Part shown: positions 1 to 12,100 of the stretch, in pieces | Numbering within the stretch: position 1 is the stretch's first letter | Layout: each line of letters starts with the position of its first letter | Assembly (NCBI GenBank): GCA_933207985.1 | Contig: OW240912.1 | Coordinates: forward strand, 250,075,252-250,139,251 | Direction: 5' to 3' | Length of the DNA: 64,000 nt | Source of the DNA: Pelobates cultripes | Taxonomy: Eukaryota; Chordata; Amphibia; Anura; Pelobatidae | The notes under the pieces: generated by a model | Seen by the model: only the letters and a program-made list of their open reading frames with translations | What the model was told of the DNA's origin: nothing | Database searches by the model: none | Made by a program: the position numbers and the translations under genes

Positions 1-980
1 TCCAGTAATACGTTATATCCTAGTCTTGTTCCTTGCTATCCTAAACTCTACGTGTTGGAGTATTACACCGTGACGGGTGAGATCTCACCCTTTCTCAGTC
101 AGTTGTGCCACTTATATCAAAATGTTATCTTTCTTTCCTTCAGAGAAACAAAAAAGTAGATATTTAGCCAACTGAATAAGCAATGTCCTATGATATGAGA
201 ATCGTTCGCTATCATTACTAGTAAGGTCAGAACAAATCATTTATTAGATGTATTAAGTGTTATTTTCTGAAAACTGTTCAGAGGCTTAAAAATAATGTTT
301 CACACAATGACATTAAACTTTACAACTTGAATTTTATCTTTTTTTGGTCAATCTTTGTTTATTGGTTCATTTTTTCAAGTGTTATTAGTGATACAGAAAT
401 AAGAGACAGATAAGCATTTAAACAACAATGTTTGGTATATAAATTCGAATAAGTACATCCTTCAAGCAATTTCCACCTAGCAGAATGTACATAATGGTTT
501 TTGAGTCACAAGGTAAATTCTTATGTCAGTGAAAGGAGCTCTTTCGCATGACCACCAATTATCCTGTTCTCTGAGGCCCACTGTGCTGCCTTTGGAAGGT
601 AGTTAAAGTATAGAGGTATTATAATCCTATTTTACTGCAAAAATGGCCATTCCCTTCATATTAGGGTTCCCCATGCCATTTCCCTGCATATATTTGTTTC
701 ATTTGCTGGGATTCCTGGTGCTGCATGGGTCATGGGAGTAGTCAGTCCCTTTCAGCTAGTCTCTCCTGTTGTCTCCCCATGTTGTTTTTCGTATGGATTA
801 TACCTCTAAGAGGTGACATGGGATTATATCCATTCTGCATGGGTGTGGTGTGGATACCTCCAATATGTGTACCATAAAGAGTCGTCCCTAGTGCGAGTCC
901 GAGGCGTACATCGCCCATGCCTCCCGTAATCTAGGTGCACGAAGGCAGAGCGAAAGATAGTGCTAGTTCCATTGATCTGT
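1..980. other. AT-rich DNA, no feature seen
   Basis: No reading frame resembles a protein and I see no tandem or inverted repeat of note. It may be intergenic or intronic. Confidence 0.5.
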
Positions 981-1079
981 TTATTAATATAGGTGTGTCA
1001 GCCATGGCTTGAGGGACAGAAAAGACGGATGAACACTATTAGGTAAGTTTAGGATGTTAGATCCTCTGTACGTACAAGG

Positions 1080-1185
1080 AAGAGAAGAAAGAGGAGAAGA
1101 AGAGGGAGGATGGGGAGCGAGAGAGAGAGAGAGAGAAAAAGGGAGAGAAGAGGAGGGGGAATAGGGGAGAGAAAAAAAAGAGGGA
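1080..1185. repeat. purine-rich low-complexity tract
   Basis: Nearly all A and G on the plus strand, with GA dinucleotide runs. It lies just past the 3' side of the minus-strand L1 fragment and may belong to its 3' untranslated region. Long pyrimidine-rich frames on the other strand are composition artefacts. Confidence 0.75.
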
Positions 1186-1289
1186 GTTAAAGTATAGAAA
1201 TATAGGTAGGGGGAAAGGATGGGGAAGACAGGCTTGATAGTGAGGTACCAGTCCTGCAGGTTGCCCCCGCCCACCTTGTTTCAAAAATG

Positions 1290-1745
1290 CTCAGAGCCAG
1301 TGTCTCCTACCGGGACATGTTCCTGTCATTTTACTCAGTGGGTTGGTGTCCAGGTTCATTCCTGGTGCACAGGTAGTACGTCCATGTCCTCCAGATCTCC
1401 TCGTGTTTCTCCATTCTTCCACTCACCACTGCTATTTCAGCTTCCACCTGCCTGATCTCCTCCACTCTTTGGATCCAGGCCTGGAGCATTGGTGGTTCTC
1501 TTTGCCACCACAGAACTGGGATAAGCAATTTAGCTGCCGTTAGGAGATGACGAGATACTGTTTTCTTATGTCGATATGGGTTAATCCGATCTGTTGAATA
1601 AGATATCTGCTGGGTCAAAAGCAACCACATCATCTGCCACTTTCCGCATCGCCTCGTATTTTCATTCCCAATAAGGTGTTATGAGTAGACAGGACCAGAA
1701 AATGAAGAGTTCCCACCCACCCCCTCCCCGCACCTCCAACAGATC
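1290..1745 (-). mobile_element. L1-type LINE ORF2, C-terminal fragment
   Basis: The minus strand encodes the far C-terminus of an L1 ORF2 protein. About 100 codons are open (1331-1633). Upstream, in the same reading direction, are a CWRCGE motif and the remains of the cysteine/histidine block that follows the reverse transcriptase in vertebrate L1 ORF2. The open part carries the L1-typical run of a basic LLTAAK segment, a tryptophan-rich stretch and an amphipathic helix. Endonuclease and reverse-transcriptase domains are absent, as expected for a 5'-truncated copy. A stop codon lies between the cysteine block and the open stretch, so the copy is dead. Confidence 0.8.
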
Positions 1746-2360
1746 TCTGAGGCTTCAGGTAGATATTTATGGATCTTTCTTGAATATTATCTAATTCACA
1801 TATTTAGTTTTAATATAGTATCCCTAGATATAGTTCCAAAAATATATAGAATTTCAGGAACTTGTATTTTAATTCCAAACATCCCTCCTTTTGCAGTATT
1901 ATCTGTCTTACATATAATTATATCATTTAAACAAGAATCTGCAAAAATTGTTATTTTTAATTATTTAAGATAAACAAATGATGTCTCTCCAGGCCAATTA
2001 TCATTCCGTGACTCATATGTTATTCCTCCCACAAAAAGAATGAGTCACAGTGCTATTGTTCTAGTAGGAATTCTAATTCTGGACTAGTAGGAGCCACTGT
2101 AACATAATTGTGTGTTTGTGCTTTATCTTTTTTTTTTCTTTTTTTATAATTATGAATTTTGCCAGATGCTAACATAGAATTGAAACAGCGAGAACATACT
2201 GTATTTAGTAAACTGTTTTCTGCATCATTATTAAATGTTATTATTTTCAGACCCGGAGTTGCTTGCTTTCTTGAGAAAATGTTTTGGTTCTTTTGCTATC
2301 AGGAATTAAATGTATTTAATAACCCACAAATAATAAAATGAATAGAATATATATATATAT
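1746..2360. other. AT-rich DNA, no gene seen
   Basis: Contains a T-run near 2130 and a short TA run near 2350. I see nothing else. Confidence 0.5.
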
Positions 2361-2364
2361 AAAT

Positions 2365-2530
2365 AAATCTCAGGTCCCAGCACTCGATGCTCCTGGTCTT
2401 TCAAATGCTCCGGTGCAATCTCCATCCAAACTGCATATAATTCCAGGAGAGAGCACTCTGGAGTCTTAATGATGAATTTCAATTGAGCAAAAACAGCAAT
2501 ACACATATGAGACATTGGCCTCACTTTGTT
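2365..2530 (-). repeat. foldback-type repeat, inverted copy
   Basis: The minus strand shares a segment (GCTCAAT, then GAAATTCATCATTAA, then ACTCCAGAG) with the plus-strand copy near 3,220-3,285. The two face opposite ways about 650 bp apart, like the inverted terminal copies of some Penelope-like elements. I do not recognise the family by name. Confidence 0.5.
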
Positions 2531-3164
2531 TCATGTGTATAGACCATGTACCTGTTTAATCCAGAGGGGGTGATCGTGACAATTTATTGTTAAAACAAGA
2601 AGCTTTTTGGATCTACACACTGGAAACCTTATCCCCTGCTAGCTTAAATTAAAAAAAACTTTTTATTTATTTTTTTCTACCGAGAAGATAATGAATTGCT
2701 TATAGTACTATTTGGTCTCTTTTCAAGTTTATCTGTATGCATTTTGAGTACATATATACATATTTTGCTGCCGGTCCTCCATGACAGGAGGAAGTGCTTA
2801 TTGTATAGTTATCTTTTTTGTATAACTTTCTCTTCTCATTACAAATATTTAAAGTGTATATTTTGATCAGATACTGTATTAATTGTTACATAGTACAGTT
2901 CTGTTACAATGTTTGCTATTCTTACTATGGCAGTGTACCCCTATTCCTCCTTTGGTTACAGAATCGGAACTTGTACATACTCTTTTTTTCTTCTTTCTTG
3001 TTTTCCCCTTCGCTTGCTATCTCACTCACAAGTTGTATAAGGGGTTACTTTCACTCTTTACGTGATTTGAAATTGTTCACATCATCAATGACGTCACTGA
3101 GACCCGTTGTCACCTTTCACCCTCCAATCAGATTACTTTATTCACATATTTAAGCCATTCACTT
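2531..3164. other. interior between two inverted repeat copies
   Basis: AT-rich. Two overlapping hydrophobic frames here (2818-3153) come from T-rich composition and resemble no protein I know. It could be the decayed body of the element whose inverted ends lie on either side. Confidence 0.3.
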
Positions 3165-3310
3165 CACTTACACATTTGTCTTGAAAAACATCTGAATAGA
3201 CTGAAACATCGACCTGCACGTTGTGTATTGCTGTTTTGCTCAATAAAGCAACAGTTGAAATTCATCATTAATACTCCAGAGCTTTCTATTGGGATTATAT
3301 ATATATCGCG
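3165..3310 (+). repeat. foldback-type repeat, direct copy with hairpin motif
   Basis: Holds the pattern TTGAAAAA, a short self-complementary stem, then GAAACATCG at 3181-3212, followed by a tail with CAATAAAG and the segment shared with 2365-2530. Stem-GAAAC motifs of the same layout recur through the window. Confidence 0.5.
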
Positions 3311-3399
3311 GGCCAGCACTCAAGGTATCTCCCTGTCTTGCACTTGCCTTGGTGCATAACTCCTTGCTAAAATATAAAATCTAAGAAAAAAAAAAAGGT

Positions 3400-3480
3400 C
3401 TTTGTAAATAATCTTTCTGCTTTATTTTGCAGTAATATAAACCAATCTGTTGACGTTTCAGTCCGACTCTGAACTTTGAA
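3400..3480 (-). repeat. degenerate copy of the hairpin-GAAAC repeat
   Basis: On the minus strand, AGTTC and GGACT flank a 6-base loop and are followed at once by GAAACGTC (3451-3480). It is a further partial copy of the family at 3165 and 20625. Confidence 0.45.
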
Positions 3481-5269
3481 AAAAATGTATTAAATAAATA
3501 AGAAGTATGTATAGAAGTGTAACAGTAATTGTCAGTTGAACCATAATGTTTTGTAGCCACATGATCTTTCTGAACTTGTGACTTAAAGTAAATGATGTAC
3601 TTCTAATTGCTATATCATTTCAAATAGTAGATTTATTAGTTTGTTTGATAATCATTTATCTGCTTGGTACTACGTCCTAACTGAATCGTTGCATAGAAAC
3701 ATCAGAGTTCTTTCTTTGCACTTGTATTTAGATATGCACTGCAGTACAGAGAACATTTATTGATCGCCCCACTAAAAGGCCTTATTGGTGGTTACGTTCA
3801 ATAGATGAGCATATCATTTTCTTAATCAGCAAACTCTAGGGTGACCTCTATTTGACAGCATGGTTGAATCTATGCTTAAATGAATAACTCATTTTAAACA
3901 GCTCTGCATTGACATTAGCAAACACAAATTTACTGTACTGGTAAAAAGGGGCACAATAACAATTTTCTTTGTTTTAATCATCACCATTGCTTGTATACAA
4001 CATTTAAACTTAGAATATATTACAAAAATGATATAAGATAAATTAATAAACTTTACAAAAACAACTGCAACTAACAAACACACCACCACTTTAGAAATGA
4101 AAATGTAATGCAAAAGAAATATCATGTACTCAAAATATTATAGATTAAACTGCCAACTGTGTTCTGCCAAGCGTATATGTATATACTGTATATTAATTTG
4201 TTATCTGTAGTAAATACTAAAGTTGTCTATATGTGTTAATTATAGTTACAACAGTTTTTAAATTGCAGCTCTATCTATATCATCTGTGTCACTGTATCAC
4301 AGTCTATCTCTGTCTGCAACACTTTTAGCTGGAGTCATGGTTTACTGACTCTCATAGTTTTGTGTATTGATTTATGTTAATGTCCTATATAATTTAATTA
4401 AGGTAACTTTACTATTGTACAGAGTGGTTCTTTCGGGATTTCTCCCATCAGAGTTCACATAGCTCCAGGAACTGTTATAATTAACTTATATGTTGTATAT
4501 TGCACAGCACGGATATCATTTACATGTGATATCTTAATACTGTAATGCTTAAATATTCCATTTGATTTACTAAACAGGAGAAATTATCAACCTCCAGATG
4601 ATGACAGTGCTCTAATGGCATGCACTTCTAGTGAATCAAGTTTGCTCCATATTTGTTCAACTTTTTTCCCAGCAAAACTTTTATACATCCTCCATTCATC
4701 ATTGATGCCTGTCATTCTTCTAAAAGTAAGCAAACATTTAACTGTTGGTGGAATTTAATTCTATATTTGAGTCTATATCATGCAGTCATATTGATCATCA
4801 AGTATTTCATTAATTTGTTGCTGAATCTCTAACACAAGCAGCGCTAGGCATTGTATCTTGAATATTAAACAATACGTATTACATTGAGACAATACTGTTT
4901 TGCTTCATAATTGCTATTCAAAGTGGTATCACAAAACTAGCAAAGGCCATGAGGATAAAGCTAGCATGAATGTAAGAAATCTCTGCATGTAGTCAACCTT
5001 GATGTCCATTATACACTTTATGCACACTAATGTTGCCATTAACCATCTAGGTAATCTGACTAGTCAACAATGGTACCTATGCAGATTACACATGCATAGA
5101 ACACTTTGCATACTGCTCTATTGGCTTTTGGTTCCTTGGAACCATGTGAAAGAAATAAAATGCAATAATATTTAATACATTGGAGGGAATGACAAAGCAA
5201 CACAAAGAAGTCCACATGCAACCCATCCAAATGGAGAAAGAAAAAAAAAATAAGATAAGAGAACATGTA
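3481..5269. other. AT-rich DNA, no gene seen
   Basis: Nothing recognisable on either strand. A 138-codon minus-strand frame at 5060-5476 overlaps the upstream edge of the plus-strand L1 ORF2 and is best read as antisense noise. Confidence 0.45.
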
Positions 5270-7900
5270 TGGTAGAGGGAACATCAAAGTAGTTGCATTC
5301 CCTGTTTGTGGTTGATGGGTTTGGCATCTCAACATGTAGCTTTTAAGAAAAACAGATATCAAAGAAGCTGTACGACAAACTATCTCAGAAATTTTTTCTG
5401 ATAACACGAGTACACCACTGTCCACATAAATATATTGTTGGCCCATAAGGCGGTGGTATGGGGATGCCTTATCCAATAGGTTGCTTAAGGAAGAAGACCT
5501 ATAACAAAAAGTTTAATGAGCTACTCCAATCTTTAACCAAACTAGAGAGACAACACAAACAAAATCCACCAAAAAGAACAAGGCATTGCGCACAGAAATG
5601 AAAACATTACAACTACACATTACAGAACGTAACATGTTTAAAATCAAACATAAATACTACTCACAAGGCAATCAGGCAGGCAAACTGTTAGCTTTAAGTC
5701 TGAAGCAAAAGTACATTTAGACTACAATCCCTTTCCTTAACACAGCAGAGGGCATAAAGATAACGAAACCTATACATATATTGGACAATTTTTGCAGACT
5801 TCTACGAATCACGCAATAATCTTAAAGATAATCCCAAAGTAGGATAACCATCCCAAGTAAGCATAGACAACTTTTTAAATACAATACACCTCACACAAAC
5901 ACCATTGCCATCAGTTACAAATTTATAAACAAACTTCTCTTACAGATTCAGAGCCATTGAAAGCTTACCTAAACAAAAAGCCCCACAACATGACAGATTC
6001 TCAAATGTTTACTACATACATTTTGCAGAACTATCGGCAGTCCTGGCCAAACTTTTTAACAAGATTATGGCCACTGGTAAAATCTCACTAGAGATTCTAG
6101 AGGCGAACATAATTACAATTCCAAAACCAGGTAAACCAACCATGAAATGCAAAACTTTTCGATCAATTTCCTTGTTGAATGAAGACACAAACATTTTCAC
6201 AAAAGTATTGGCAGATTAAAACCCCTGCTGACATCTGTAGTGTCAAAGGAGCAAGCTGGCTTTGTCACAGGACACAAGGTGGGTGACAACACTAGACGAT
6301 TCATGGACTTCTTGGAGATTATGTAAAGAAGGAGGTGTCGGGGTTTTTGCTGGCGCTTGACGCCGAAAAAGCCTTTGACCGCCTACACTGGGGTTAGATA
6401 AAATCAGTTCTCTAAATTTGGTTTCCCTCCAAAGTTCTAAGATCTATATGCTCTCTACACATCCCCTCAGCAAAAATAATGAATACCTGATTCCTCTCGA
6501 GGATATTCTTATTAACAAATGGTATGCAACAGGGGTGCCCTCTTTCCCCACTTATTTTTATACTAACTGTGAACCCACATATACAGCCGTCTTAATCTCT
6601 GTGGCTCACATCACTCAGCGAATGGAACGCGGAAGTGTTCAATAGAATTCACTTCCAGTTCTGGTTTTCGGCAGATGTCGAATTACCAGCCGAGACATGG
6701 GAGATAATTTTGATCCAGTGCAAGAAGGGAACCAGTAGGACCGCGGAGGAGAAACAACGCCCTCTGAACCACCAATGAACTCAGGGACTGAACTCTGGGG
6801 TGGGAATTGTTAGGCTGTTATCTTTGTATAATCATTTGTAATTTAGTTAGATTTTATGGTTTCTGAGGAAATTCCAAGTATGGAACGAAACGTGTAAGAC
6901 CACAACTATGCTGTTTTACCAATTTCATTTGATTTATAATAAAATCCACTATTTTACACTACCATCCGGGGTCCTGATTTCCTGCTATCTTACAGACAGC
7001 AGAGAGGAATCCATAGCCACTTAATTACATTGGCGGAGGCGCCCTTTGAGCGCATAATATGTCTACATCTTGTGAGTGCATTTTTGTACAGCGCACATTA
7101 TTTGTTAAAATTGTATTACACTATGTTTTGTCTATGTTCTTTTTAGATTTCACAGCCGTATCCCATATGTGTTTTGCATGTATTCTGGTCTAAAGATCAC
7201 TACCTGGGAAGTGATCCTTGGGAGGCTGTCCACTTGATTTACCTGATAAGTATATTGCAGTCTTATTTCACACTATTCACCTGTGATTGTGGTGGTAGTA
7301 TTGTTTTGTTTTCTTTTATTTTTATACTAGCCTTCGAACCTTAAGCTAAACACATACAATGTAAAACAAATAACATTATTCACTGATGATATCTTGCTCC
7401 TCTTATTCATACATTTATTCAAAATAATCTTGTTAAACTCTTGAAACGCATACAGTCTACATTAAAATCCCGGGGGAAAAAATGTTTAATTTCATGGCTT
7501 GGCCAAATAAACCACATATATCAACCACTACAATGGGCTTTAGGTTTTATGAGGGAGGACTGAGGGTACCAATCATTCAAAAGTATGTGTTTACAATACC
7601 AATATGTGTTTACAACTAAACTTTCACTACAGATATAGTGCCTATGGGCGGCTAAATTACTACACATATCCAATGCACTAACTTAGGTTCCATTACAAAG
7701 CCTGCAATATTACTCATCAGGTATGTGGTTCTTACCATAGTTCAATGTGGGAATAACGCATATAGACTGAATCATCAGTAAAGATGACTGGCTCTCATTC
7801 CCTGAAATACAAGTACCTTATAACTCACGTCACAGAGAAGTCTTTACATACCTAAAGATCAAACATACGATGATCCGACTTGCACTACAGGTACCTGACG
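5270..7900 (+). mobile_element. L1-type LINE ORF2, long degenerate copy split by an insertion
   Basis: Plus-strand translation, with many stops and frameshifts, follows the L1 ORF2 order. First comes the linker after the endonuclease (an EAVRQTISE-like segment near 5360, a YYSQGNQA-like segment near 5650). Next are the fingers of the reverse transcriptase (IPKPGK near 6120, a FRSISLLN segment near 6160) and an ALDAEKAFDR-type motif near 6355. A GCPLSP motif lies near 6535, then a 750-bp foreign insertion. After it come the catalytic FTDD motif near 7380, a GGLRVP segment near 7555 and a distal part ending about 7895. The endonuclease and the C-terminal cysteine block are missing. The density of stops shows an old copy. 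Confidence 0.85.
6566..7315. mobile_element. 750-bp insertion in L1 ORF2 with 14-bp target duplication
   Basis: The same 14 bases, TTATTTTTATACTA, lie at 6552-6565 and 7316-7329. Taking out one copy and the DNA between restores the L1 reading frame through the reverse transcriptase. The insert has no long open frame. Near 6863 it carries CTGAGGA, a TTCC/GGAA hairpin and CGAAACG, followed by an ATAATAAAA tail. A variable-length duplication of this size points to target-primed reverse transcription. I cannot name the element; a Penelope-like or SINE-like origin is possible. Confidence 0.8.
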
Positions 7901-7904
7901 CTAC

Positions 7905-8150
7905 AATGACTACTGCCATAAGCAGCATCTGCCGCAGGGCTCGAGTCCTGCAAAAACGCGTGGGAACAGCGTTCCTGCAATTTTTTCACAGCAGGAACGC
8001 CGTTCCCATTGCTCCTGCAGGCACTCAGGGGGTGGCAAAAAAATGCCACTCCCAAATGACCCCCTGTGTTCCCACTGTCATGGGGGGGCTCAAGAGGTGG
8101 TCTGATGGCCACCTGATGGACCCCCCCAGGGGGGCGGCCAGTATACTGTA
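7905..8150. repeat. unclassified GC-richer repeat with an inverted repeat
   Basis: Two 17-base arms with one mismatch (7962-7978 and 7991-8007) can form a hairpin. Base composition differs sharply from the AT-rich surroundings. It abuts the broken end of the Gypsy gag. Confidence 0.5.
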
Positions 8151-8151
8151 G

Positions 8152-8500
8152 ACTCCCAAGTGTCCAAGACAGTACTATTCTCTTGCAGCTTCTGGTATGC
8201 CCAGGCCTTAATCCATCCAGAAAGTACATTGATAGCAGAACGGACCTTGATAAAGTCGGTGACGTAGGTTCTGGGTTTCAAGGCAAACAGGAGTTCACAG
8301 TCCATCTTGAAGATCAAGAAAGTGGAACGGGAACCGTCGAACCTGTCAGGCAGTATGACATAGGGTTCTGGATAAGCAGGTTTCGGGGCTGGGCATACTG
8401 TGCCTTTAAGAAATAAAATTTCTCGCTGCAGCTCCGAAACAATCTGGGCCAGGCTGGACATTTGCTGGGACAGGGGTGAGCACATCTCTGCGGACTCCAT
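8152..8500 (-). pseudogene. Ty3/Gypsy-type gag, truncated
   Basis: Reading leftward from an ATG at 8500, about 116 codons resemble the N-terminal half of a vertebrate Ty3/Gypsy Gag, the family from which the domesticated RTL/PEG10 genes come. A short helical start is followed by a proline-rich linker, the LPDRFDGSR segment and the capsid-like stretch ending in WAYQKLQENS. The match stops near 8152, where unrelated repeat DNA begins, so the rest of capsid, any zinc knuckle and all of pol are gone. The start lies 16 bases inside the LTR end, the right order for a 5' LTR followed by gag on the minus strand. Confidence 0.8.
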
Positions 8501-8515
8501 GTGGTCAGTTCCTTA

Positions 8516-9138
8516 TGTCAGGGCTTACCTGAGTTGGGAGTCTGGCAGGCAGAGATATATGCTCACCCTTGCAAGTAAACACAGGCTGAGATGGCCAGGT
8601 AAGAATTCACCTGGCCTGTGAGTCGGTGCACGGGGGCTGTGCAGGATAATTCTCCAAGTAGCAGTACAGGAACGGATAAAGCAGGAGAATCGTCGTGGGT
8701 AAGCCAGAGGTCTGAGGGAGCCAGAAATCAGGATTAACGAGAAGAAAGCCAAGGTCAGAGGATGCCAGAAGTCAGGATATACGGAGTAACAAGCTAAGGT
8801 CAGGAATCAACAGGAGCACACTGGAACACAAACAGCAATACGGAACCAGAGTCAAGGAACTGACACTGCCTTCTGGGAGAGGCAGTGTTTTATACCTGGC
8901 TAATGAGACCATCATCTTCAGGTGTACCAAGAGTAACAGGAGTAATTCCAATGCATGTCCAACCCACCAGGGCTGTATACAAGACAGAGCTAGATACTGG
9001 CATTACTAAAGCTGAATGGTGGCTCAGAGGTAACATAGCAGCCCTAGGACTGCAAAGTACCCAGGCTCAAATGCGCTACTGGGCACTCCTGGGGCAACCT
9101 CGTTTGGTACTCCAGATGTTACAGTGGGAAACGTGACA
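8516..9138 (-). mobile_element. Ty3/Gypsy 5' LTR
   Basis: On the minus strand the segment starts TGTCACG and ends CCTGACA, so it has TG...CA ends, and it lies directly upstream of the gag fragment. Length 623 bp. The gap between LTR and gag ATG is only 15 bases and shows no tRNA match I recognise. The partner LTR is not in the window, so target duplication cannot be checked. Confidence 0.65.
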
Positions 9139-9189
9139 CACTAACACACACACTGGTATAATTTTTTTTTGTAAGTTTAATCCCCCAGC

Positions 9190-9420
9190 CTCCTTACTTT
9201 GGGAGTGCTGACGTCATATTCTGACTCCGGCATCACTGCGGTGCACTGGGCAGAGAGCGCTCAGGGGAGAATGCTCCCTCGCGTGCCCGGTGAAAGCACT
9301 GTCAGCCTCGGGGGCCCTAAGGTGGCCAGCTCCTGGGCCCCCGGAGAAGAGGCTGGCAAACTGGCGTACATACCGGGTCGCAGGGCAGTGACTGGGTATG
9401 TGAATTACTTTAGTTGCACT
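9190..9420. repeat. GC-rich unclassified repeat
   Basis: About 230 bp of GC-rich sequence in AT-rich DNA, with short open frames on both strands that resemble nothing. It may be a separate piece of the repeat the Gypsy element entered. Confidence 0.35.
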
Positions 9421-9559
9421 TATAAAAACTGTGGAAAAATGATAAGCAAAATTATCAAAAACAAAACATTTATTCCGCAATATTTTAAAGTTTCTAAGCT
9501 ATCTAACATTTAAATAAACAACAATATTTTAGAATATGTATGAGTGCACTAAAAGAAAA

Positions 9560-9805
9560 ACCCTTAATGGGATACTATAGTCACCAGAACTACTACAGTT
9601 TAATGTAGTTGTTCTGGTTGGTATAGTCTGTCCCTGAATGCTTTTTAATGTAAACAATGCCTTTTCAGAGTAACCTAGTAACACTTCTAGTGGCAGTCAC
9701 TTAGGTGATTCCTGGGTCACTACTGCACATTGTGCAGCACTTGCTTTCAGTGTCTCCATGCTCTGCATGGAGGCGAGTAATGTTCCACGTAGAGATGCAT
9801 TTATT
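9560..9805. repeat. MITE-like fragment with a terminal hairpin
   Basis: Begins TTAATGGGATACTATAGTC. The sequence ACCAGAACTACTACA is mirrored about 20 bases later by TGTAGTTGTTCTGGT. The TTAA start and 'ACTATAG' motif resemble the other TTAA-flanked elements here. The right end is unclear. Confidence 0.5.
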
Positions 9806-11562
9806 TTTATGTGTGTTAAAAAAAAATCACCAATTGTTTTTTATTTTATTTTTTAATTTGGCATAGATTGCTGGTAAAATGGTTGCATGAAAAGAGTGAC
9901 AACACCCCAAGTTTAATACCTTAGGTTGTCTTCTTTTAAAAATTATATACATGTGAAGGGTTATTCAAGGATTCCTGACAGATATCAGTGTTACAATGTG
10001 ACTTGCGTTAATTTTGAAAAAAAAAATGGTTTGGAAATAGCAAAGGGCTACTTGTACTTATAGCCCTATAACTTTCCAAAAAAAAAGCTAAGAACATGTT
10101 AACATTTGGTATTTCTAAACTCAGGACAAAATTTAGAAACTATTTAGCACAGGTGTTTTTTGGCAGTTGTAGATGTGTAACAGATTTTGGGGGTCAAAGT
10201 AAAAAAAAAATGTTTTTTTACATTTGTTCATCATATTTTTAATTTGTTTTATAGTAACTTATGTGATAAGATGGAAATAATGGTATCTTTAGAAAGACCA
10301 TTTAATGGCGAGAAAAAACAGTATATAATATGTTTGGGTACAGTAAATGAGTAAGAGAAAAATTACAGCTAAACACAAACACTGCAGAAATGTAAAAAGA
10401 AGGGTTAAACACTACAGGATCAGGAATACACAAGTGTGTATTATAGGGTTTGGTTGAAAACTTGAACAATTGCCTACATGCTTTAGGGGTTAAGTGGGAA
10501 AACACAGAAAATAAAAAAAATAAAAAAGTAATAATTAAAATAACTGAAAATATTTTGTAAACCTTATACGAGCATTATGAATTACTATACCAATTTTAAT
10601 TTCCCCACTCCTCTTCTCACTTGATATAAACTTCCCTCTAAAACAGACAACTTTTACAATCATCCTTTATAATACATACTATAGTAAGCCACAGTAATAA
10701 ATTACCATGCTCAAAATACGTTTAAAATAAATGCCAATAGGACTTAATAAAATAATTAACTGATATATCACACACTAATGTGGAAATATTATTTTACATG
10801 TAGCTTAATTTGAATATAAAAAGTCATGAACATTGTTTCTTTTATTTCATATTTATTCAAAGTGACAATACCACAATGTTGATGATTTAATAATGTGCAC
10901 ATTTATTTCTGAACTGCTAATGCTAGTATAGCGATATTGAAATCATATTAATAATTTTTATAGTGTTTTCTTCCCCAGGGTACTATAAGTGCATTAGTGC
11001 ATATTTTAAATTTCAACAGAATCAGCAGCCGATTAATAGAAAATACTAATACTATATGTTTTATTCATGTCTGGGGGCTGAAAAGCTGAGTTGACCTACA
11101 AGGAAATTAACATAAGGTCTGAACAGGATCCACAGTTGATGCATTAACCAAATGAGCCATCCTACTGAAATATATTTGGAAAAAACTTTATTTATTAAGA
11201 GATGTGTTGTTTTATGGAACACACAAGGATATTTTAATTGCAGAACAACTAGTGCACCACTAACTAAGCTCTTGTAATTTAATTGGCTTAAACATAAAAC
11301 ATAGAAATAATTAAACAACAATAACAGCAAAAAAATATTATAACAATAATGAGAAAAAAATAAGTATGTGTACAACTTCCATATTTTATGAAATCATCTC
11401 AAGTTAAAAACATTTTCTTTTCTCCATCCTTTCTTTCTGTCATAAAAGTGCACCGTCACTACCCAGGATATTTAATCTTATATTACTTATTCCCAAAATA
11501 TGACAAATATCTGTTTGTGAGATCTAAAAATAAAATCAAATGTCGAAATCCACTAATTCACT

Positions 11563-11625
11563 CACTCACTCATACACTCATCCACTATCCACTCATCCAC
11601 TCACTCACTCATTCATTCCTTAATT
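11563..11625. repeat. imperfect (TCAC/TCAT)n microsatellite
   Basis: Repeated CACTCACTCATCCACT-like units. A minus-strand or plus-strand frame through it is an artefact. Confidence 0.8.
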
Positions 11626-11939
11626 CTCATTTGTAATTTGCAATTTTCTTCCTTATAAGCAATGGTAATTGGCTCTTCCTGTACTTGCTAGAAAAAAAAA
11701 GAAGCGCTGAATTAATGATTATAAATAATTTGTGTTTGGAAACTTTCAAATGATCGCACAGAAAGTAATTAAATGGTGACATTTTGTCTATAATATAGCT
11801 ATTAATATAGCTATTATATTAAAGCTGATCATTAAAGCTTAGAGATAATCAGTTGTAGTTACCAGAAACAGATTTTTTTTTTTTCAGTTCTTAAATTTTT
11901 CAAAGATTACGGGTATATCCTGCTTGTATTGTAAAAGTC

Positions 11940-12100
11940 AGAATTGGACTGGTGAAATTTAATTAATTGATCCATCCAGGGGCCATTAATTAAAAGCCTA
12001 CTGTTAAATATGATGCTCTGAGATGCCATCTGCTTTTTTCCTGGCAATGTCTTCATTGCTTTGGCACGTTCTTCCAATACTTTTTCATTTTACAGTGAAA
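11940..12100. other. candidate conserved non-coding block
   Basis: This stretch has balanced composition, no repeat character, and clustered homeodomain-type cores (TTAATTAATTGA, CATTAATTAAAAG) ahead of a mixed-sequence tail. Those are features of vertebrate conserved enhancers. It is only an impression from sequence texture. Confidence 0.2.

Noticed and set aside
984..1284. Ser/Pro/Phe-rich minus-strand frames
   Set aside because: They result from the purine-rich tract.
5060..5476. 138-codon minus-strand frame
   Set aside because: It overlaps the upstream part of the plus-strand L1 ORF2 and has no protein-like pattern.
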